The notes: a model not told the origin generated them from the sequence alone. A DNA stretch of 64,000 nt from Plutella xylostella (GCF_932276165.1 NC_064005.1:5208001-5272000); one strand, 5' to 3'; counted from the stretch's first letter, positions 1 to 30,000 are shown. A program made the numbers and translations.

Positions 1-330
1 CTATAGGTAAAGATTTTTTTTTTTCATCATCATCATCAGCCAATAATCATCCACTGCTGGACATAAGCCTCTCCCAAGGAGCGCCCCAACACTCGGTCCT
101 CGGCCTTCCTCATCCAACCACTACCGGCTAGCCGAGGAGAATATGTGACGAAGTTTCCCGAATGCAGTCCAACCCAGTTGGATGCGCCATGCAGTCTCCT
201 TGTCGAAGTTGCTTCTGCCTAGCCGAATAGTCTGCCCGTGGTAGACATATTCTTGCACAACTTCGATTGTTGCCTCACCAACGATGACCGGCTCCAGTTT
301 GATGTGAGCATTGCAACTACATTAACCTTT
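1..330 (-). mobile_element. RTE-type LINE, 3' fragment with internal deletion
   Basis: On the minus strand it encodes pieces such as EVVQEYVY.GQTIRLGRSNFDKE and ends in the GAGGCTTATGTCCAGCAGTGG then GATGATGATG tail common in moth genomes. It is the same family as the copies at 11280 and 20630. The reading frame jumps from the IFS region straight to the tail, so an internal segment is missing. Confidence 0.75.
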
Positions 331-931
331 AAAATACCTTTTTATATATTTTTACTAGGTAAGTATAGGTACCTACCTACATAACAGAAGTTTCGAAAGA
401 TTAGACATGTTTCCAATTTTATAATAGTAGCTGGATGAGGAAGATCGAGGATAGAGTGTTGTTGTGGAGCTAAGAAGATGATGATACCTAGACGATTCAT
501 ACTGTTGATGAATGAGAAAAAATATACTTATCCCGAATATCCCGATGGATGTATGGATGGAAAGATGTACTTAGGTAAGTAGGGAAAATAAATACACTAC
601 GAATGGTGAAACGGTGTGGAACGAAACCTCGTTAGAGAAGTAACTAGGAACTTTAGAGTATGTTCCTTGCAAATTCCTTGTACGAAACCCACGTAGCGCG
701 AGGCCGTTATTATTCTAAATTCGAAACGCCAGACACGCCATTAATCTGTGGACTAAGCTGTCACTGTCAAGTGTATTGATGTGTCACTCAAGTTGACAAC
801 TTTGACACTTTGTGCTTATTTTGGTAAACAAAAAAATAACCTCAACTCAACGTAAGATTATTTTGCATTTTATTGCAAATAATACCTAACCATATTATTC
901 ATTTTCAGTTGCCTGCGTATTTGCTCCAGGA

Positions 932-18317
<17,386 letters not shown>

Positions 18318-18368
18318 AATATTGATCTCTGTTTTATCATTTTATTGTGAATATTTTTACTTTTAGGC

Positions 18369-18374
18369 AATAAA
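18369..18374 (+). promoter_or_regulatory. Poly(A) signal of the SKI2 helicase gene
   Basis: AATAAA lies 52 bases after the TAA stop and is followed by a T-rich stretch. It is the first canonical hexamer downstream, so the 3'UTR is probably very short. Confidence 0.65.
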
Positions 18375-18847
18375 TCTTTTTATTGTTTTATGATTTGCGG
18401 TACCTACTACCTACCCTTATTTACAACCCTGTTTTCTAACCATTGTAAAAATGTGAAAGTTGGTTGTAAGAGAGGAGGAAATTGTTACTTAAACCCTGTG
18501 CATTACATCGCCTAAACGTTAATGGAGCATTCAATGATAATTCGCATCTATTACTATACGAGAACGAAACGAAATTAAGGCGGCTGTAGAAAGCTATTTT
18601 GAAGAGAAAGAGAAATCATTTTTTATGGTATAAAGGCGTTATATGCCTGATGTGAAAAATGTATTTCACTTGATTACGTAGAGAAATAAAAATATTATTT
18701 TCTTTTGTTTTATGCCTTGGGCCGAGGACTTTTCAGCCGCCACTCGTGTCGTACATATAAATTTAATAAATAATAACCCTGTGCATTACATCGCTTAAAC
18801 GTTAATGAATGACAGTGACCTCCAATTTCGCCGCCTCGCGCCTTGGC

Positions 18848-18950
18848 GATGGGGAATGCAATCCCGGCCTTTATTTGGGATACCGGGATTTCGGGACTGG
18901 ATGAAGACAATTCCGGGATCCCGGGATAGTCCCGGGATCAGGGTCACAAA
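18848..18950. repeat. Probable solo end of a hAT-like element
   Basis: Dense GGGATGCAATCCCGG-like, CCGGGATTTCGGGA and CCCGGGAT palindromic words, as seen at the ends of some hAT transposons. No partner end or duplication was found. Confidence 0.35.
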
Positions 18951-19269
18951 CAAAAACACGTCTAACGAATCAAAGTTTTTAGGTTTAGTGTTTTTATAAT
19001 TTAACTTTGTCAGAACATTTATGTACTTAGTTGAACAAAAAATATACTTCTTAAAAAAAGATAAACAATTACTTAAAATTATACATTTTGTTAATCATCT
19101 TACACAAAATGTATCATAATTATCTTAAAATAAAGATAGGAACTTCTATGTTTGGTAAAATTTGTAATTGCAACCTCTTTATATCTATAGATCTAATTAT
19201 AATTATAGTTTATATATAATACAATAATGGTACACACACACATGGTTAAATAAAAGAAATACCTACTTA

Positions 19270-19482
19270 TAGTGCCACAAACTTATCTGTTCCGGTGAGA
19301 GCTCACGTAAATGTCTAATATTTCTTGATTCTATAAGATTTTAAGTTAGCCTGTAGTGGTAATTCACCCTTGCGGTTTTAATAAACCCATCTAATCTATA
19401 TGAAAGTATAATTCATTGGTAAGTTATGAGATATGGATCAATTTGGTTCGCTGTCACCGGAACAGATAAGTTTGTCGCACTA
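19270..19482. mobile_element. 213-bp MITE with TA target duplication, copy 1
   Basis: Starts TAGTGCCACAAACTTATCTG and ends with its inverse, between TA dinucleotides at 19268-19269 and 19483-19484. A second copy of exactly the same length lies at 53349-53561 in the opposite orientation. The TA duplication fits Tc1/mariner-type mobilisation. Confidence 0.88.
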
Positions 19483-19650
19483 TACCTACCTGTGGATGTC
19501 ACTACAGGTTACACTCGTCTGAGTAGTGCCTGGAGTGCCTGAGATGAAGGCGTGATTTTCGTATAAAATCATAAGTTCTATGACTTACGGACAGATGGCG
19601 CGCTACTATCGGTTTCTACATCGCGGTATGGTTGTGTTTTTGTCAAAGTA

Positions 19651-22155
19651 GGGTAAAAGTACTAGTAACTGGCACTTTAAGCGACTAGCAACACAAAAAA
19701 ATATTTTAAAAATAAAGTATTGGCCTGATTTAAGCACTGGTAGGCTTGAATTACTGGCAATAAGACGAAGAACAATTATAAGTATAAATTGTAAAGATAT
19801 CAGATTAATATTCGATTTTAATGAAGTTTATATCCACTACCCCCAAAAAACCTAGTAACTGGCAGTAAAAATTAGTAACTGTCACATGATGTTTCAGTAA
19901 CTGGCACCTTTTAAAAAGTCATGCAATTAGGTCAATAAGTACTCTAAAATCAATAATATATTTGATATTAGGTAATGTACAACTACCTGTCTAGGTTCTG
20001 TACCGGTAAGACTCAAAATCACCGGTGTAATGGTCGACTTCTACGACAAAATGACAGTACAAGTATGCGACGAATCGTGGGTCCATATGGATGCAACAAA
20101 TCGAGAAACCCATGGATTTGGAAACGGAAATGGAGAAAGCAAATGCTTGTTGACCTTGATGTATTCATTCAGCAGCTTGGGAGAAGTGACCTGGCTAAGT
20201 TGAAGACTGCTGACGGTAGTATAATTGCCTCTAATCTGAAATTTCATGGGGAAATTGAAGGTTTCTACGGCTTTTAGCTTTACTTGCTCACTGTTACAGA
20301 GCTCCATTAACACGCCACCACACTAACGATTTCCTAGACGTCGACAGAGGTAATATTAAGATAGTCCTCAAACAGCTCAAAAAGGACAAAGCTGTGGGTA
20401 AAGACGAAGATAGTACAGCGCTTTTGAAAGCTATTACTATCCTTGAACAGCCTCAGAAGCTTTTCAATTCGCTTTTTCATACTGGCACAACACTGGAGGC
20501 GTGGAGCAAGAACTTGGTGTTGTTCTTCAAGAAGGATGATAAGACCTTAATAAAGAAGAATAGACCGATTTTGTTTATAAGTCATGTATAAGTTATTGTA
20601 TAAGGTCATCACGAACCGTCTTTCTATCAAGTTCTTCAAGGACTATGAGAAAGCCTTTGATTACATTGAGACCTGGGCAGTTCTGGAATCCCCTCGTTAT
20701 ATCGCGGTGTTGAGATGAGATGCCTTCCAAGTCCAGGACCACAAAACAAGAGGACACAGGGGGCTGTTAAATTATATCCCGAAGCTGTTTACTAATGCAT
20801 TGGAAATGTCTTCAAGACGATGGACCTTTCACATCGCCATTTCATGTTATCACAGTGGCAATCTGCAGAAACTCAGTAAAATGCTTTGCGGCCTTAGTGC
20901 AGCAACAATATTATTATGTCTACCTTGGACAAACTATTCGACTAGGCAGAAGGAACTTCGAAAAGGAAGCTGCAAGGTGCATTCAACATGTTACTGGATT
21001 GGACTGATATATGATAGGGGAAGTTTTGACAAATTTTCACATCAAAACCTGAAGGCCTAGGTCTTCAGTCAGTGCGTCTTACTGGTAAGACGTGGTTGGA
21101 TTGGTTCACCGATTCAAAACCGATCAGTGGGCATTAGAAAGACCTAAGCTTGGTGGTTCTTTGAAGAACCATTTCAGAAATGAGGTAATCCGTAAGAAAA
21201 CTCGAGTGACCGATATGGCTCTTAGAATCAGTATGCTCAAGTGGCAGTGGGCCGGCCATAGCTGCTGAAGAACCGATGACCAGTGGGGCAAACCAGCTCT
21301 AGAGTGGAGACCACGAACAGGCTAGGGTAGCGGGGGATACCTTTAGCTGGACCAACGACCTTATACAGCTGGCCGGTGGCTAGATGAGGAAGATCAAGGA
21401 CAGAGTGCAGTGTCACTGCTTGGGAGAGGTCCAGCAGTGGACAATTACAGACTGCTGATGATGATTGCCTTGATTTTAGTGATTTTTCTGAAAAGAAACG
21501 TGAAAGAAATGTTTACCGCACCAGTAAGTGCCAGTTACTGGTGCGTTAGAAAAATCTATGCAAATTAGTAACTGGCAGCCCCGTGCCAGTTATTGAAACC
21601 AAGCTAACTAGACACTGGGGGTTTTTACAGTGCACTTTAAATCGTATTTTCTGTCGATAGAAGGCATAAAATAGCTTAAAATTACAAAACCCAAAATATT
21701 AGTAACTGGCAGGGGGGTGCCAGTTACTAGGTGAAGATATAAATTACATTTCAGTAACTAGCACCCTCAAATATAACTCGAAAGCAACCAAAATCACAGT
21801 GAATCGGGCTATTATGATATTGTTTAGACCTTTCCCTACTTCCTTGTTATTGTCACTTTATAAAAAACTTATTTATTTTCACAAAAACAGGCCATACAAA
21901 TATTGGTGTCTCCTTAATAAAAACTTAACACACGAGCATTTTTTTTGGCGATCTTCGCCACTTTGACTGAGATAATTTCTAGCGCCGGAAAATACCCAGC
22001 TAGCGGCGTAAAATTAAACTATAATATCAATGAATGATTGGAGATTGCTGTAGACACATCAAAGATGGCCTTACTATATCCAAAAGCTTAATATATTTAC
22101 TTTTATAGTCATAGTGCCAGTTACTGACGCATGCCAGTTATACCACGATTTACCC
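19651..22155. mobile_element. 2.5-kb DNA transposon with sub-terminal AGTAACTGGCAC repeats
   Basis: Ends GGGTAAA and TTTACCC between TA dinucleotides (19649-19650 and 22156-22157). The word AGTAACTGGCA or its inverse recurs near both ends and around the middle (about 19667, 19853, 21535, 21704, 22110), so the sub-terminal regions are repeat-rich. No transposase was recognised. The interior holds a dead RTE LINE fragment. Confidence 0.7.
20340..21470 (+). mobile_element. RTE-type LINE fragment nested in the 2.5-kb transposon
   Basis: Pieces in broken frames: LKKDKAVGKDE-like, WSKNLVLFFKKDDK, then DYEKAFDYIETWAVLE, YYVYLGQTIRLGRRNFEKE, and the family tail (GGCTAGATGAGGAAGATC, then GCTGATGATGATTG). 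It is frameshifted throughout. Confidence 0.75.
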
Positions 22156-22157
22156 TA

Positions 22158-22750
22158 TTAGAGGTTTCTACTGTGCATGCAACTACGAATGTTTATTGTA
22201 CCGAAAAAGATATTTTTGAATGACGATGTCGCGGATCATGAATAGTTCTGCGGTTGTCGTTGTATTGTGCGCGATGGTCACATTTTATTCAGATCTTCTG
22301 ACGAATAATTTAAAATAGCGAAATTGCATAAATTTTAATTCTGCGGTAGGTACTTAAGATAGCCGGGCTCAATACAGATATTCCAGACGAGTGAAACGTG
22401 TATATTACGAATATTTAACACAACGTTGGGAAGCGATAGTAGATGAGAAAGAGGAAGATGAACATCCTCTCTACATCATTCAAGATAGCTGAACCGCTGA
22501 CCGTAATTATTCTGAGTGTAATCCAAACCTCAGTCATGTTTCTTATACTGTGCGAAATTATGAACCATATCCTTGGAACAAGGAACACAACACAGACTAC
22601 TTTTTGAAATGTCATCTAATCTGTCATTGTCATTTTGATCACAGAATTTAGCTAAAAAAAAAGAAAAAAGCGATTCGCATCCGTAGATTCCGTAGCGTAG
22701 CGTTATTTTTCTTCTAAAACAACAAGAATTCAACGTTTTGATTAATTAAA
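22158..22750. other. Upstream region of TfIIA-S
   Basis: About 590 bases between the 2.5-kb transposon and the TfIIA-S start codon. It should hold the promoter and 5'UTR. No TATA box or other element could be assigned with confidence. Confidence 0.5.
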
Positions 22751-23723
22751 ATGTCCTACCAACTGTATAGAAACACTACAATTGGAAACACACTCCAGGA
22801 AAGTTTGGATGAACTGATCCAGGTGAGAAAATATAAACATACCTAATTCTTTACTCATTTTATTTACGATACTTCGATGCGATGTAACTTACGTATTTCA
22901 TTATTTACCATTATCTGTTTTACGTTCTAGTATGGCCAAATAACACCAGCATTAGCCGTCAAAGTTTTACTGCAATTCGACAAATCTATAAATACTGCAC
23001 TTTCCAATCGAGTGAAGTCTCGGCTAACCTTCAAAGCAGGGAAACTGAATACCTACAGGTAGTTAATGTTTTTGATTCCACCTTCAGTTTTGTAGCTCTT
23101 AAAGTGTGACTACAAATGTGAAATATATTGCATGGAAATAATAATAGTACTAAAGTCTATGTTTACAGTAACTACATTTTACACATAATTTCTTTCAAAC
23201 AAAACTTATAGACAAATTATTGTAAATATTTCAGATTCTGTGACAATGTGTGGACATTCATGTTGAATGATGTTGAGTTTAGAGAGGTGCAAGAAGTGAC
23301 AAGAGTGGACAAAGTGAAAATTGTAGCATGTGATGGAAAAAGTAAGTAGCTGACTGGGTGTTATAGCATTTTCAAGGAAGTCTCATCAAGAAGGTCTCAA
23401 CTGGTCTTTGTTGAGTGCCTTGTTATTTTGTGTGTCTGAATTTTCTCGCACATATTTACATACAATTCTCAACAATTAAGTGCAGGCTTATGCTATTTAT
23501 GACTTACTGCAATTTGTATAGTTACATTTGGCCCATGTTCTGCAGTGGCTAGAACACATACATAAAATGGCTGTAGGCCCATTTGGTAGCAACATGTTGA
23601 CCTATTCATTATTCAAGGCATAGCCTACTTACTTACTACGCTTTCTATACAAAAAACAATATTGTAAACCAATCATACTAATTTTAATACTTTTTCTTTT
23701 CAGATGTTGATGACCGAAGGTAG
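22751..23723 (+). CDS. TfIIA-S: Transcription initiation factor IIA small (gamma) subunit, 4 exons
   Basis: Role (family knowledge): the gamma subunit pairs with TFIIA alpha/beta and stabilises TBP on the TATA box in the nucleus. Exons: 22751-22822, 22931-23058, 23235-23341, 23704-23723, all GT/AG and phase-consistent, giving 108 codons plus TAG; the fly and human proteins are of similar size. The protein opens MSYQLYRNTTIG, then an N-terminal helical bundle (LQESLDELIQ, ITPALAVKVLLQFD) and a C-terminal beta-barrel part (FCDNVWTFMLNDVEF, VDKVKIVACDGK), which is the diagnostic order. The last exon codes for only six whole residues (VDDRR preceded by a split Asn). The gene sits between two transposon-rich stretches in the same orientation as the SKI2 gene but about 4.4 kb away, so no shared promoter is likely. 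Confidence 0.96.
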
Positions 23724-24116
23724 TAGAAAGTGATTGCATAATACATTTAGTGTTATTGTTGTAGGTTCTCATCTTTAATACATGATATTACTATGTACTT
23801 TTGTCTTCGTTTAAAATGGATGTATTATTATTATGCTCAACTTGTGTATGTAGTAATATGTAATTCAAAATTTCAGAAGGCTATTTCTTTGTTAGTTGTG
23901 ATATGACAATGTGGAGAGTGTCCTTTTATGATGGCTAACAAAAATACTGATTACAAATCAGTGGTAAAGATCTCACGTGGCACAGGACCCAGAGGTCAGC
24001 TGAAGAATGCTATAAATAATTCAATGATCTATTTGCAATGGACAATCTTATCTATGAGAGGTTCTCTTTGCCATCGCATGGCTTCGACGTAAGGAAATCG
24101 TAACTAAAACCTTATA

Positions 24117-24122
24117 AATAAA
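24117..24122 (+). promoter_or_regulatory. Likely poly(A) signal of TfIIA-S
   Basis: AATAAA about 390 bases after the TAG stop, just before the hAT-like element that starts at 24267. It is the first hexamer in a suitable place; the assignment is an inference. Confidence 0.45.
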
Positions 24123-24266
24123 GCATTATAACCCACTTTTTGCTCTTGGACCAGCTGATATATTTTTTTGGGTATTTGTCCTGAAATTGTTGATCTTTCT
24201 ATGAATGAAATTCTTCCATCATACTTTATTAAGGCAAACTGATAATGGTCAAACCGATGTACCTAT

Positions 24267-26090
24267 TAGTGGTGTAACGAATATTCGCATTCGCATTCGC
24301 GAATATTCGCATTTTTTTGGATATTCGCATTCGCATTCGCATTCGCAAAAATTTGTGCGAATATTTTGCGAATATCAGTACTTATTAGAAAAAACTATTT
24401 GAAAATAATGGTAGGTTAACAAAATCAAAATCCATTCATCTATAACCTTTTTATTACAAGTTACCCTGTTAATCACATCACCGATACTTTATCACTTGGT
24501 ATTATTTATTTACTTTGGGAAACGAAACTTTAGATATAGTGAAGGTGGGTTAATCCGAAAGGTTTTTGGTCGAGTTCGCTACATGTTCGTATTTTGTGAC
24601 ATTATTAGAACTACGCTACGCTCCTTGACTCGTATCACTGATGTGGGCGCACAGACTGCGAAGCTGAAGTGGGCCTGGGCAGGCCACGTCTGTCGCATGC
24701 ACCCGGACCGGTGGGCCAGAATTGTCACCGAGTGGGTGCCCAGTAATGGACGTCGGCGTCGAGGAAGACCCAGACGGAGATGGCGGGACGACCTCGACAG
24801 GTTTTTGCCTCAATGGCCGAAAGAAGCACGGGATCGGGAACGGTGGTCATTTTATAAGGAGGCCTTTGCCCAGCAGTGGGACACGATACAGGCTACATAA
24901 AAAAAAATTAGAACTGGTTGGGTCATTGTTATTCATGTAAGGTCGCTTTATATACTTGAATATACAACCTAAAAATCTGTTTCATAGGATTCTTAAAATA
25001 CCCTCGGAATTCGTAAATCTTGAAGTTTCAAAATTTGATACTTTTTCATTGCTCGAGGGTAATTCCTAACATATGCGGTGAATTCCGATAGCATAGAATT
25101 TTTTTTTGTTAAGTTATGCTAAAGGTACTTTTCGATCAACTTTAACCTCGTAAAAATATATTTCGTAATATTGCCTAGAACTGCCCAGAAGTAACTTTTA
25201 CACATTTATGATCCCCAGAATTTCCTAATATAAATTACCTAAAAGGTTCTAACATTCGGAACTACCCTCGGCTAATTCCGGAATATACAGAAAAATATAA
25301 GCTAGAGTTTTTAAACTCACAACGTAGTGAACAAAAACGACAATCCTTTGGATGAAAAAACAATCAATTAAATAACAATAATTTATTAAACAATCAATAA
25401 TTAAATTTCTTAATTACCGATGTGCGGGTAATTCCGAAAATCCAAAAATGCCGAAATATGCACTTTTGTACTAATTTTACGTTTTAACTCGCTCGGTCCT
25501 AGCGCCCGAGTCAACCCAAGCGAGGTAGCAGATTAAGTTGCCATTGCCATCAAGGTGAATGATTTCACAGTTCAAAGTATGGCTGCGTTTGGAAGAAATC
25601 GCCTAAAATCGGAATTATCCAAAACTCGTCATTAGCCGACTTCACCTAAATATAAATAAACTCTTTAATTTGACAGTATAGTGTCAGAGCAAGACATCCA
25701 TATTCCATAGATTTAAATACGTTTAAATAATGGAAGTAGAAAGAAAGGTTTCTGAAACCTAAACCTTTTTTTGTACTTCCATGGTTTAAATGTTTCGTGT
25801 AAGTCGCCCTCAGAAACCGCACACAGTCGCAATCGCAATGTGTCGTAACGTCGTAACAGTTACAGAGAAAAAAACTGCGGCTAGTATTGGCTAGTCTGAT
25901 TCGGAATGCGCCTAGAACGGAACGTACCTCGATCAGTACGAGACTGCCACCAAAACATACAAATGGCGTCAAATTTGAACACAAACTGAATATTCGCATT
26001 CGCATTCGCATTCGCGAATGTCGATATCAGATATTCGCATTCGCATTCGCATTCGCAAATGTTCAAAAACACACATTCGTTACATCACTA
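24267..26090. mobile_element. hAT-like transposon, 1824 bp, with ATTCGC hexamer arrays and 8-bp target duplication
   Basis: Left end TAGTGGTGTAACGAATATTCG; right end CATTCGTTACATCACTA. A perfect duplication GTACCTAT flanks it at 24259-24266 and 26091-26098. Each end carries arrays of ATTCGC (about 24285-24370 and 25988-26058). There is no transposase; the interior includes an RTE tail (24600-24900). Confidence 0.9.
24600..24905 (+). mobile_element. 3' end of a second RTE-like LINE family, nested in the hAT-like element
   Basis: Open frame with LTRITDVGAQTAKLKWAWAG, HVCRMHPDRWARIVTEW, GRRRRGRPRRRWRDD and FAQQWDTIQAT before the stop and an A-run. This is the conserved C-terminal block of RTE proteins from lepidopterans. 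It is a different family from the copies at 1, 11270 and 20340. Confidence 0.8.
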
Positions 26091-26098
26091 GTACCTAT

Positions 26099-27084
26099 TA
26101 AACAATTTAATTAATGTAGTACTTATTTCAAGAATAAAATTTAATGCAGGTACTAATTCATGAGTATTTTCATAAAATCTTACTGGTATTGATCAGTTTG
26201 TTTAGGTTGTATTTTTTGTTCCAACAAGGTATTCTCAAATAAAACGCCAAAAAATCATTTACATGTTTATTTTTAACCCTATAATAAACGGTTACAATTT
26301 ATATTTTATACATAGTATTTATATTTACAACACCTTTTCCTGATAGATAGATCTATGCATCCCCATATTTTAAATTCAGGTCACCCATTTTATGCAATGT
26401 GCATAAAATATACAGATTTTATTAAGTAGGTAATATATTAATCAATATAATTTGATGTCTCCCATAATGTTACTAAGCCAAAGCCATACACAATGTATTT
26501 CGTCAAAACATATTTTTTTTATCTTTATTTAATTCACACTAATAAATTTTACTCTCACTCCAACAAAGGTAATATAGGTTGAGGTAAATAATTAATCACA
26601 CATAACAAATGAAAATCTAACACCTACATTGAACAATGGCAGAACGTGTGAACCATCACCACAAAACAACTTAGGCAGAATACAGGGACCTTGTCATACT
26701 AAAAGCATTGATTAGGTAAAAACTACACCACATTTACGTAAAACACTTTGTATAAAAAAACAGATTATAAGAGTATTTGATAATGCTATTCGAATTATTC
26801 GATAGATTCATATGGCATTTGTCAGCGCTAAACATCTGTTTTACGTTCGTCTAGTTCTTGATATAACACATAAGATGATTTTAACATGGCATCCAGTTTT
26901 CATAAACCAAATCTAAGGCGATCTATTGCAAGCGAAGATTATTATGATTATTGCAAAGAAAAATATAACGCTTCTTGAGGCATTTTTTGTCGATTACTAT
27001 CGTAGAACTCTGCGGCAATCGACTTTAATTAGGCTTAGCAGCGCGTCCAAAAATATGCCACCATGGGAAACAGGGGGTAAACAA
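26099..27084. other. Region between the hAT-like element and the PSME4 stop
   Basis: AT-rich and without exon-like frames. It should contain the PSME4 3'UTR: minus-strand AATAAA hexamers occur at 26529-26524 and 26271-26266, but I cannot say which is used. Confidence 0.5.
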
Positions 27085-30000
27085 CTATGCACAATAAGTG
27101 GGCGGGGATGTCAGGTCGGCCAGTAAGTCAAGCTCTTCTTCTGTCAGGTTCTCCCTGTGCTTCGGCCAGTCGTCCTGGTGGGTTCTACGGAAGTCGGCCA
27201 GGGCAGTTCTGAGGGTGGAGGGGACGGGGTCCGGGGCGTTAGTGTGACGGGACAGTTCTGCTAGGACGATGCCGATGCGGGGTCCTAGACTGTAGGGTCT
27301 GGAAGAGAGGTACGCGCAAAGACCTAGCACGCCGCTGTGGCGCGTCACTAGCTCCTTTGAGCGGCAGAATTTCATGAGTTTGTTGAGTGTTGCGTTCTCG
27401 TTGGGCAGTGCTTGGCAGTGCATCAGGCCGGTGAGCAGTTTGGCGGCGCCTTGTCTCACCTGAAAAATACCAATGGTTTTATTTAAACTATCTCAAATCA
27501 TTTATTTAATTAAGTATTGCTAGGTTTTAGTAAATAGAAACCGTCAATAATTTCAACACTAGATTTATTTTCCAGTAATTCCAAAACCCTCACCTCAAGC
27601 CGGCTATCCTGCATCAACTTCAACGCGAACTCCTCCGCCCTGACCGCCCTACTGGGCTCCTTACACATCATGGGCAGTCCATAAAACAATAACGGTTGTG
27701 CGAACTCCACACACGCCAGCCTCGCCCACCACGACCGGCTGGTGGCCACGTCTTCAATAGCCGCTAGAGCGATATCGAAGGAATCTTCGCCGTGGTGGGC
27801 CATGGCCAGGCTGGCGAGGAAGCCGTCAGCTGCCCGGCCTAGTTCGTCATGCGGTTGGGGAGGCCCCCGGGCTGATAAAGCGCAGGCCGTGCGCATCAGC
27901 TCGTACTGGGTCGTGATAGCGCCGTTCACGCCGCGCACGATTATGCCCATGCAGCCGCGGAGCACTGGAATAGAGATTGTAAAGATTTACTGACAGGTTA
28001 CGTAAATTATAGAGCATAACTGAATAATGTGTAGAATGTTTAGGTTCATTTTAGATACTATATGTTGCGGGCTTCGCTGTTCGGCCCCTATCGGTCTATT
28101 ACAAAATTGACGCACTTCGAATACTCTTAAGCCTTGTATCCACTTGAGCATGCTCAGGTGAATGAGCGGCTCATTTGGCCGAGCCGCTCAAGTGGAGACG
28201 CCAAGCACGCTCGCATTTGCGTCTTCATTTGACCGACCTAGTCTGAGCATGCTCAAATGGATACAAGGCTTTAGGTAGACATACTCTTAAGTGTTCTATC
28301 GAAGTATACCTGTAGTGAGCAGGTTGACGGCGCGCGCGTGCTCGCGGGGCCCGGGCGCGGAGTCCCCGCCGAGGCGCAGCGCCGCCTCCAGCCGCGTCGA
28401 CAGCCGCTTCTCGGTTTTATCCACGATCTTGGTGAAAGCCTCGCCTTCAGGCTAGGATTTTTAAGTCCCCTTTGAGGCGCTGGATGAAGCACGGGCAGAA
28501 CACATTGGGCGTTTTGAAGGTCTCTGCCTCAAAGCCTACGCTTTGGGGTGAAGCGGTCTATCGAAGACGCACACATGCAAGCGCGTAAGAAGCGCGCTCC
28601 GTTGGTAGTATTGACGCGCCCAGAATCCTCTCTTATCATTCATTTATACAAGATACCATAAATTCAAGATTGCCGTCATTACAATCTTCTTTGTCTGTGG
28701 CACCTAGCATTACATTCTTCCTTCGTGTACCTACCTGTAGTTAACAAGTTGACGGCGCGGGCGTGCTCGCGCGGCCCGGGCGCGGAGTCCCCGCCGAGCC
28801 GCAGCGCCGCCTCCAGCCGCGTGGACAGCCGCTTCTCGGTCCTGTCCACGATCTTGGTGAATGCCTCGCTGTCAGGGTCTGGGTTGTCTGCGCCGCCTGG
28901 CGGGGAAAGGTAGGTTATTGGATACGCTATGCAAGACGTCAGTAGAAGTAACTCATAATGCTAATGGATATTGATAATGCGCTTGAAGCTTTTCAAGTTG
29001 AAGTCCAAATAAAATTGTTGCGTCGATGCATGCATGAGTATTGCTTATTGTCCAATGTGTTGAATACATACATTTTTGTTGACTTTTGTGACAAAACCGG
29101 ATCTAACACCAGGGTGTAAGATTCGGTTTTGTCACAAAAGTCAACAAAAATTTATGTATTCAACACATACATTTAAATGTCAGTTTACACACAAAAACAT
29201 ATATTATTTCCTCTTACCTTGCGGCGTAGCGTCATCCGCCCCGGGCGCGTCAGGCGAATACCGCCCAACTGTCACGGCCACTAAGGACTCCCCTCTGTTC
29301 CTGTCAGGCTCAGTGGACACCGACGCGACAGTCTCTCTGGATGCTATGTGGCCGCTCGGCATGGATGCTGCGCTCTTTATTACTGGAAATAAAAGACATA
29401 ACTCGTCAAGACTAATTTACTCCCTTGCTAACAAAGGTTCGACTTGTAGGTAAGGTAGGAATTGTGTTGGTCTTATGGTACAGTCAGGCTGTGGCAAAGA
29501 AATCTGAGAGGCGTCAGGTTTGCTTGCTCCAGAATGTACAGCAGTTTACCGACTGAAACTTGCCGTATTGAAAATATCCTTACAATATCTGTAAGGTAGT
29601 GACTAGGTTGTGGCTAGTCGTTTCACACTTTGGTAGTGTATGGTTTGTGACTAGTCGTGCCAAAGCATCTCAACACTGGGCTCGCTAGCTTGTGACTAGT
29701 CGTGCCAAAGCATCTCCACACTGGGCTCGCTAGCTTGTGACTAGTCGTGCCAAAGCATCTCCACACTGGACTCGCTAGGTTGTAACTAGGCGCGTAAACA
29801 GCCATTCGCTAGTCAACGAACCACTCAAATATGCTCCATATTGCAACTCTATAAAGTTAAATTTGTATTGTAAGTATATGACATGAACATGACTCAAGTT
29901 GCTCTTCATTGTCATTTTTGCCTCAATCAAAATCTGATATCTCGACGGCAACGCCATCTGATAACAGTCTTAGGAAGCGCAAAACACCTGATGATGACTT

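Noticed and set aside
27510..27593. Coding extension of PSME4 exon 22 beyond GAG at 27594
   Set aside because: The extra residues have no counterpart in PA200, whereas splicing to 27459 restores the conserved LEVRQGAAKLL.
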